A stretch of 64,000 bases of DNA from Cellulomonas sp. HZM (GTDB lineage: Bacteria > Actinomycetota > Actinomycetes > Actinomycetales > Cellulomonadaceae): positions 186,001-250,000 of the forward strand of contig NZ_JEOE01000001.1 in NCBI RefSeq assembly GCF_000708885.1, in the 5' to 3' direction. Position numbers and translations under genes: made by a program. Positions 59,382 to 64,000 of the stretch are shown here, one piece after another. Numbering within the stretch: position 1 is the stretch's first letter; every line of letters starts with the position of its first letter. The notes beneath the pieces are model-generated. The model was not told the origin of the DNA and made no database searches. It saw only the letters and a list, made by a program, of their open reading frames with translations.

Positions 59382-59779
59382 CGACCTCACAGCCAGGCCT
59401 GCCGCCCGTCGCAGGCACCCTCCTCGAGCGCATGGGCATCGAGATCCTCGAGTGCTCGCCCCAGCGCGCCGTCGCGACGATGCCCGTCGCGGGCAACACC
59501 CAGCCGTTCGGTCTGCTGCACGGCGGTGCCTCCGCGGTGCTGGCCGAGACGCTCGGCTCGTACGCCGCGGTGATGCACGCCGGCCCCGGCCGCATGGCGG
59601 TGGGCATCGAGCTCAACGCCACGCACCACCGCTCCGCGCGCGAGGGCGTCGTCACCGGGACGGCGAGCGCCGTGCACCTGGGGAGGTCGCTCGCGACCTA
59701 CCAGGTCGTCGTCGAGGACGCCGACGGGCGCCGCATCTGCACCGCGCGGTTGACCTGCATGGTGATCGACGCGACCTGA
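59372..59779 (+). CDS. PaaI-type hotdog-fold thioesterase
   Basis: 135 residues from GTG 59372. MGIEILECSPQRAVATMPVA is followed by the active-site block QPFGLLHGGASAVLAETLGS (His-Gly-Gly then Glu) and VGIELNATHHRSAREGVVTG. Hydrolyses acyl-CoA thioesters, often 1,4-dihydroxy-2-naphthoyl-CoA in menaquinone synthesis; the substrate here is unproven. Its 3' end overlaps the convergent GNAT gene by 82 bp. Confidence 0.88.
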   Translation: MSDTTSQPGLPPVAGTLLERMGIEILECSPQRAVATMPVAGNTQPFGLLHGGASAVLAETLGSYAAVMHAGPGRMAVGIELNATHHRSAREGVVTGTASAVHLGRSLATYQVVVEDADGRRICTARLTCMVIDAT

Positions 59780-60378
59780 TCGCCCGACGCGGGGGTGCGC
59801 GCCGCTCGTGCCTGCCGCCTGCGTGCGATGAGGTCCTCGAGCCCGCGCGGACCCGACCGCCGGATCGCGCCGGTGGTCGCCGCGGGCTCGTGTGCGAGCC
59901 GGCGCTGCAGCGCCGACGTCGTGACCACGCGGTGCGCGGCCGCGGGAGCGAAGCCGAGCTGTGCGAGGAAGCGCTGCATGCCGCGCGAACCCGGCAGCGG
60001 CGTCGCGTACACCTCGCTGGCACCCGCGCGGTCCGCCTCGTCGGCGACCGTCGCGAGCAGCAGGTGGCCGAGCCCGCGTCGACGCGCGTCCGGCAGGACG
60101 AACACGACCTCCAGGTTGAGGCTCACGACGTCCGTGAAGAGGCTCGGACCGGCGATGCGTGCGAGCAGCATCCCCGCAGGCTCGCCGTCCACGGAACCCA
60201 CCAGCACGCGGCCCCCCGGGGCACCCAGGAACGCGCCGAGCTGGTCGCGCAGCCGGTCGGCGTCGTCGGTGCACAGCTGCGTGCCGACGCCCGACTCCGA
60301 GCGTGCCGCGAGGCACAGCTGGACCAGGGCGTCGAGATCGCCGGGACCTGCAGGGCAGACCTGGACTCCGGGGCGCAC
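59698..60378 (-). CDS. GNAT-family N-acetyltransferase
   Basis: 226 residues from GTG 60378 with GGAGG upstream. Two-part GNAT sequence: VCPAGPGDLDALVQLCLAAR, ending in strand NLEVVFVLPDARRRGLGHLL, where RRRGLGHL is the acetyl-CoA pyrophosphate loop. The C-terminal 50 residues are basic and not conserved; part of them lies opposite the thioesterase 3' end, so the true end of the functional protein may be earlier. Confidence 0.82.
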   Translation of the reverse strand: MRPGVQVCPAGPGDLDALVQLCLAARSESGVGTQLCTDDADRLRDQLGAFLGAPGGRVLVGSVDGEPAGMLLARIAGPSLFTDVVSLNLEVVFVLPDARRRGLGHLLLATVADEADRAGASEVYATPLPGSRGMQRFLAQLGFAPAAAHRVVTTSALQRRLAHEPAATTGAIRRSGPRGLEDLIARRRQARAARTPASGDQVASITMQVNRAVQMRRPSASSTTTW

Positions 60379-60621
60379 GGGCTACCTCCAGACGGGACGA
60401 GGGGGATCCGGTCGGGGCGACGCCTCCTCTGCCCACGGTGGCGTCGCTCTCGATCATGGACCAGCACGGCGCCCCTTGCCTAGTCCTACCGGCCAGAAAG
60501 GTCACGGCACGGACACGGATTCTGGACATCTGACCGGGAACCGGTCCGCCCCGGCCCGCCAGAGCCGGTCCGCGACGCGGCCCGACGGGCGCCCGCCGGC
60601 CGTACGCACCACAATCTGCCC

Positions 60622-61386
60622 GTGCGCGTCGCGACCTACAACCTCCAGCACGGCCGCTCCACCGTCGACGGACGCGTCGACGTCGCCCGGCTGGCCCGCG
60701 CCGTCACCGGCCTCGACGCGGACGTCCTGGCCCTGCAGGAGGTCGACGTCGCACAACGGCGTTCCCGCGGCGCCGACCTCGCACGGGTGGCGCGCATCGC
60801 GGCGAACGCGTCCGAGCACAGGTTCGCACCCACGATGCACGGACTCCCCGGGCTGTGGCGCGACGCCGACCCGCGGACCGTGGTGCAGGGCCGCTCGGAG
60901 TACGGCGTCGCGCTCGTGTCACGGCTCCCGGTCGACGAATGGCGCGTCGTCCCCCTCCCGCGTCGTCCCGGCGTCACCTGGGTGCGCTGGGGACGCGTGC
61001 GGCGCCCTGCGCGCGACGAGCCGCGCGCCGCGATCGCCGCGGTCGTGCGCACGGTGACGGGACCGGTGACGGTCGTCGGCACGCACCTGTCCTGGATGGA
61101 CGGCTGGAACGAGCACCAGCTGCGGGTGCTGCTCGACGAGACCGCCGACCTGCCGCGCCCGTACGTGCTCATGGGAGACCTCAACCTGCAGCCTGCGGCC
61201 GTCGCCCGTGTGACGGGCCTGACCCCGCTCGCGGTGGCGGCGACCTATCCCGTGGGCGCGCCGGTGCGGCAGATCGACCACGTGCTCGGCGACGGGGACG
61301 TCCGCGCGGGCGGGCCCGCGGCGTCCGTCGACACCGGCCTGTCCGACCACAACGCACTCGTGGTCGACGTCACGACCGGACCGTGA
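60622..61386 (+). CDS. Endonuclease/exonuclease/phosphatase family protein
   Basis: 254 residues from GTG 60622. Family motifs in order: VATYNLQHGRST, DVLALQEVDVAQRRSRGADL, HLSWMDGWNEHQL, VLMGDLNLQP and GLSDHNALVVDV. These hold the metal and catalytic residues (Asn, Glu, Asp, His). The family spans nucleases, sphingomyelinases and phosphoinositide phosphatases; the substrate is unknown. No signal peptide. CACAAT 6 nt before the GTG may be a leaderless -10. Confidence 0.88.
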   Translation: MRVATYNLQHGRSTVDGRVDVARLARAVTGLDADVLALQEVDVAQRRSRGADLARVARIAANASEHRFAPTMHGLPGLWRDADPRTVVQGRSEYGVALVSRLPVDEWRVVPLPRRPGVTWVRWGRVRRPARDEPRAAIAAVVRTVTGPVTVVGTHLSWMDGWNEHQLRVLLDETADLPRPYVLMGDLNLQPAAVARVTGLTPLAVAATYPVGAPVRQIDHVLGDGDVRAGGPAASVDTGLSDHNALVVDVTTGP

Positions 61387-61412
61387 CCGCCGCGACGGGC
61401 TCGTGACGCAGG

Positions 61413-62084
61413 TCAGGACGCGCCGCCGCCGACCTGCTCGATCACGGCGTCGGCGACCTCGCGCATCGTCAGACGACGATCCATCGACGTCTTCTGGATC
61501 CACCGGAACGACTCGGGCTCCGACAGCCCCATCTTGCTCATGAGCAGGCCCTTGGCACGGTCCACGCGCTTGCGCGTCTCGAACCGCTCGGCCATGTCGG
61601 CCACCTCGGACTCGAGCGCGCTGATCTGCGCGTACCGCGAGATCGCGATCTCGACCGCCGGCAGCAGGTCGGCCGGGCTGAACGGCTTGACCACGTACGC
61701 CATGGCACCCGCGTCACGCGCGCGCTCGACGAGCTCGGTCTGCGAGAAGGCGGTGAGCAGCACCACGGGCGCCAGGTGCGCCTTGCCGATCCGCTCCGCG
61801 GCCGAGATGCCGTCGAGCACGGGCATCTTGACGTCCATCACGACGACGTCCGGCTTGAGCTCGGTCGCGAGCGCGACCGCCTGCTCGCCGTCGCCGGCCT
61901 CCCCCACCACGTCGAACCCGGCGTCGCGCAGGGTCTCGACGACGTCCATCCGGATCAGCGCCTCGTCCTCGGCGACGACGGCGCGCCGCACCGGGCGGGC
62001 GGCCTTCGGCTCGTCGTCGGGAAGCGGGGCCGCCGTGGTGACATCGATGTCGTCGGCCTGCTGGGGGGTCTCGTCCTTGGTCAC
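61413..62084 (-). CDS. ANTAR-domain response regulator (PdtaR-like)
   Basis: 223 residues from GTG 62084. After about 30 linker residues comes a receiver domain (RRAVVAEDEALIRMDVVETL; phosphoacceptor Asp in DVVVMDVKMPVLDG; LLTAFSQTELV; YVVKPFSPADLL). The C-terminal ANTAR domain (about 155-215; FETRKRVDRAKGLLMSKMGL, SEPESFRWIQKTSMDRRLTM) binds two-hexaloop RNA and antiterminates. It resembles mycobacterial PdtaR (Rv1626), partner of the PdtaS kinase, which is not in the window. TAGGCT 6 nt before the GTG supports a leaderless start; GTG 62090 is the alternative. Confidence 0.93.
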   Translation of the reverse strand: MTKDETPQQADDIDVTTAAPLPDDEPKAARPVRRAVVAEDEALIRMDVVETLRDAGFDVVGEAGDGEQAVALATELKPDVVVMDVKMPVLDGISAAERIGKAHLAPVVLLTAFSQTELVERARDAGAMAYVVKPFSPADLLPAVEIAISRYAQISALESEVADMAERFETRKRVDRAKGLLMSKMGLSEPESFRWIQKTSMDRRLTMREVADAVIEQVGGGAS

Positions 62085-62090
62085 GGGCAC

Positions 62091-62096
62091 AGCCTA
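62091..62096 (-). promoter_or_regulatory. Leaderless -10 (TAGGCT) for the ANTAR regulator
   Basis: TAGGCT ends 6 nt before GTG 62084 on the leftward strand. Confidence 0.45.
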
Positions 62097-62198
62097 ACGG
62101 GCCGACGTTTCGCGCACGTGCCGTCCGCGCAGGACACGCATGTGAGCCGCCGCACGACGACGTCACCTGCGCGGACACCGCACGCGGAAGGTGCGCAG

Positions 62199-62272
62199 TG
62201 CCCCGAGTGGGACTCGAACCCACACTGGATCGGGTTTGAGCCGATTGCCTCTGCCGATTGGGCTATCGGGGC
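62199..62272 (-). tRNA. tRNA-Leu (anticodon CAA) with a short variable loop
   Basis: Complete 74-nt cloverleaf on the reverse strand: acceptor GCCCCGA/TCGGGGC, D arm GCC...GGC with GG in the loop, anticodon stem ATCGG/CCGAT and loop CTCAAAC (anticodon CAA), a variable loop of only CCAGT, T arm GTGGG-TTCGAGT-CCCAC, discriminator A73. CCA is not encoded. Bacterial tRNA-Leu normally has a long (type II) variable arm. A good -10, TATGCT, lies at 62282-62287. Confidence 0.85.
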
Positions 62273-62281
62273 CCGCGGGCA

Positions 62282-62287
62282 AGCATA
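62282..62287 (-). promoter_or_regulatory. -10 (TATGCT) of tRNA-Leu
   Basis: TATGCT lies about 10 bp before the mature 5' end on the leftward strand. No clear -35 is seen. Confidence 0.5.
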
Positions 62288-62340
62288 CGGTCAGCCCACC
62301 GTCAGCCGGGCCCCGCCTCGCACACCCGTCGGCCCTGACC

Positions 62341-62346
62341 TAACGT
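62341..62346 (+). promoter_or_regulatory. -10 (TAACGT) of the corA leader transcript
   Basis: TAACGT ends 7 nt before ATG 62354, the first codon of a nine-residue reading frame, so that short frame would be translated leaderless. Confidence 0.5.
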
Positions 62347-62353
62347 CGGCACC

Positions 62354-62383
62354 ATGGAGCCGCGGCCCGCCAGGTGCGCCTGA
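62354..62383 (+). CDS. Candidate leader peptide (uORF) of corA: MEPRPARCA
   Basis: Ten codons ATG to TGA that encode MEPRPARCA. The TGA is separated from the corA ATG by one base. A TANNNT box 7 nt before the ATG predicts leaderless translation. corA itself has only a distant AGG as ribosome binding site, so its translation probably depends on ribosomes finishing this frame. Pro-Arg-Pro and Cys are rate-sensitive residues. Coding status is inferred from position. Confidence 0.5.
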   Translation: MEPRPARCA

Positions 62384-62384
62384 G

Positions 62385-63368
62385 ATGGACGTCCACGTGC
62401 TCCGCCCGGGCGCCGTGAGACAGGCCGAGGCCGACGAGCTGCGCGGCCTTCTCGACGCCGGCGAGGACATCGTCTGGATCGACGTCCCGCACATGGACGA
62501 CCAGGCGCGCCACGTGCTCGCCGACGTCCTCGGCCTGCACCCGCTCGCCGTGCGGGACCTCGAGGAGCGCAACCGGCTGCCCAAGGTCCACGCCTACCCC
62601 GGCGCGCTCCTGCTCGTCGTGCACGCGCCGGAACGCGGTGCGGGAGGTCACGTCCACCACGTCGAGCTGGACCGCGTCGTCGGGCCGACGTGGCTCCTCA
62701 CCGTGCACGGCCCCACCAACCCAGCCGTCCCGGGGGAGGTAGCGCTGCACGACACGCGCGAGGTGCTCGAACGGATCGCGTCCGGTCGGCTCGCACCGCG
62801 GACCCCGCTGGACGTCTCGCACGCGATCGTCTCGACCATGGCCCGCCGCATGGAGCGGTTCGTCGAGGACCTCACGAGCGACGTGTGGGACCTCGAGCAG
62901 CGCGTCACGGCGAACACGTACGACGACCCCGAGAAGCTGCTCGACGCACTCTTCCGGACGCGCCACGGGCTGCTGTCGGTGCGCACGATCGCCGTGCAGA
63001 CCGCCGAGATCTACCGCCGCCTGTCCGGTCTCCCGCACGCGGTGGCGGACGACCAGCATCACCTGGTGACGGACCTCGTCGACCAGTTCGAGCGCATCGC
63101 GGGCCTGGCCGGAGCCGAGCGCGACTACCTGCAGGGCGTCATCGAGTTCTACCGCGCGCGCACCGACACGAAGATGACGATCGCCGCCGAGCGCCTCGCG
63201 GTCATCGCGGTCGTCACGCTGCCCATCACGGCCCTCGCGTCGGTGCTCGGCATGAACCTCATCGTCAACCAGCACACCGTGGGAGCACCGCTCGCCACGT
63301 CGCTGGCAGTGATGCTCGCGATGTCCGGCCTGCTGCTGTGGTGGGCCAAGCGACAGGGCTGGTGGTGA
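62385..63368 (+). CDS. corA: CorA-family magnesium/cobalt channel
   Basis: 327 residues from ATG 62385, the only start possible in frame after the tRNA. A cytoplasmic alpha/beta funnel domain (about 1-240) is followed by the long stalk helix (ERDYLQGVIEFYRARTDTKM, then TIAAERLAVIAV) and two C-terminal membrane helices. The loop after the first helix has the GMN signature (VLGMNLIVNQH), which selects hydrated Mg2+. The tail WAKRQGWW is basic-aromatic. Preceded by a candidate regulatory uORF. Confidence 0.93.
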   Translation: MDVHVLRPGAVRQAEADELRGLLDAGEDIVWIDVPHMDDQARHVLADVLGLHPLAVRDLEERNRLPKVHAYPGALLLVVHAPERGAGGHVHHVELDRVVGPTWLLTVHGPTNPAVPGEVALHDTREVLERIASGRLAPRTPLDVSHAIVSTMARRMERFVEDLTSDVWDLEQRVTANTYDDPEKLLDALFRTRHGLLSVRTIAVQTAEIYRRLSGLPHAVADDQHHLVTDLVDQFERIAGLAGAERDYLQGVIEFYRARTDTKMTIAAERLAVIAVVTLPITALASVLGMNLIVNQHTVGAPLATSLAVMLAMSGLLLWWAKRQGWW

Positions 63369-63392
63369 CCTGGTCCCACGCTGCGCCGGCAC

Positions 63393-63428
63393 GACGAAGG
63401 GCGGGACCGCTCGGTCCCGCCCTTCGTC
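63393..63428. terminator. Perfect bidirectional terminator between corA and pyk
   Basis: GACGAAGGGCGGGACCG (63393-63409) pairs base for base with CGGTCCCGCCCTTCGTC (63412-63428) around a 2-nt gap, 24 bp after corA and 13 bp from the convergent pyk stop. No U-run. Confidence 0.85.
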
Positions 63429-63441
63429 ACGTCACGAGCCG

Positions 63442-64000
63442 TCAGGCGATGCGGTCGCCCGGGTTGTCGCCGATCTTGTGCACGACGATCGAGTTCGTCG
63501 ACCCGACGACGCCGACGGGCGCACCGGAGACGACGACGACGTAGTCGCCGTCCTCCGCGAGCCCGTTCGCGCGCAGCGTCTGGTCGACCTGGTTGACCAT
63601 CGCGTCGGTGCTCTCGACCGAGGGCACCTCGTACGACTGCACGCCCCAGCTCAGCGAGAGCACGTTGCGCACCGCGTGCACCGGCGTGAACGCCAGCAGC
63701 GGGATCGACGAGCGCAGGCGCGACATGCGCCGCGCCGAGTCGCCCGACTGCGTGAACGTCACCAGGTACTTCACACCGAGCGTCTCGCCGATCTCGGCCG
63801 CTGCACGCGTGATCGCACCGCCGCGCGTGTGCGGCGTGGAGCCCAGGGGCGCGATGCGCTCGCGACCCATCTCCTCCGTCGCCTCGATGATGCGGGCCAT
63901 CGTGCGCACCGTCTCGATCGGGTACGCGCCGACGCTCGTCTCGCCCGAGAGCATGACCGCGTCCGCGCCGTCGAGCACCGCGTTGGCGCAGTCCGAGGTC
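63442..64000 (-). CDS. pyk: Pyruvate kinase, 5'-truncated by the window edge
   Basis: The last 185 codons or so are present. [20 protein letters not shown] at the edge is the conserved helix of the TIM barrel, followed by [17 protein letters not shown] and the C-terminal allosteric domain ending in [18 protein letters not shown]. Makes ATP and pyruvate from phosphoenolpyruvate. Convergent with corA. Confidence 0.96.
   Translation of the reverse strand, partial: TSDCANAVLDGADAVMLSGETSVGAYPIETVRTMARIIEATEEMGRERIAPLGSTPHTRGGAITRAAAEIGETLGVKYLVTFTQSGDSARRMSRLRSSIPLLAFTPVHAVRNVLSLSWGVQSYEVPSVESTDAMVNQVDQTLRANGLAEDGDYVVVVSGAPVGVVGSTNSIVVHKIGDNPGDRIA

Overview
The window is a 64-kb piece of chromosome from a very GC-rich actinobacterium. 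The most likely source is Cellulomonas or a close relative in the Micrococcales. The lineage is shown by rbpA, whiA-yvcK-rapZ, opcA, a four-S1-domain rpsA, the scpAB-rluB-tyrA-cmk-der order, GTG starts, ATGA/GTGA gene overlaps and many apparently leaderless genes (TANNNT 6-7 nt before the start codon). Most of the window is ordinary housekeeping sequence.

Layout. 1-5.7 kb: a SatD-like gene, an ECF sigma factor coupled to an O6-alkylguanine repair protein, an orphan ABC ATPase with a GntR regulator, an MmyB-like regulator divergent from an SDR, and a pyruvyl transferase. 5.7-8.2 kb: a small accessory patch with two orphan genes, a toxin-antitoxin pair and a truncated tyrosine integrase beside tRNA-Pro(GGG). 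8.3-18.8 kb: a leftward block (ctaB, xerD, parA, scpA, scpB, rluB, tyrA, cmk, plsC, der and a membrane protein) for cell-cycle, ribosome and lipid functions. 19.2-26.4 kb: a pentose phosphate operon (tkt, tal, zwf, opcA, pgl, O-methyltransferase). 26.5-35.8 kb: leftward rbpA, secG, tpiA, pgk, gap, whiA, yvcK, rapZ and uvrC.

35.9-49.3 kb: OsmC, uvrA, a GH15 hydrolase with a metallo-beta-lactamase-fold partner, an orphan membrane protein, acyl-CoA dehydrogenase, aldo/keto reductase, YciI, TerC with a manganese riboswitch, a VOC protein and uvrB. 49.4-64 kb: coaE, rpsA, pfkA, an acetate symporter pair, polA, a thioesterase, GNAT, an EEP-family enzyme, an ANTAR response regulator, an unusual tRNA-Leu(CAA), corA and the end of pyk. 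Central carbon metabolism (tkt, tal, zwf, pgl, pfkA, tpiA, gap, pgk, pyk, yvcK) and nucleotide excision repair (uvrA, uvrB, uvrC, polA) are both well represented.

The most notable signals are regulatory. uvrA, uvrB, uvrC and, more weakly, polA each carry TGTCGG(T/A)G-N8-TANNNT directly before a leaderless start. This is the signature of the LexA-independent PafBC damage promoter, and uvrA also has a LexA box. corA is preceded by a leaderless nine-codon reading frame, MEPRPARCA, that ends one base before its start. terC has a Mn2+ riboswitch whose 3' edge can pair over the ribosome binding site. tRNA-Leu(CAA) has a 5-nt variable loop. The satD/sigma-ogt gap holds four half-sites at exact 14-bp intervals.
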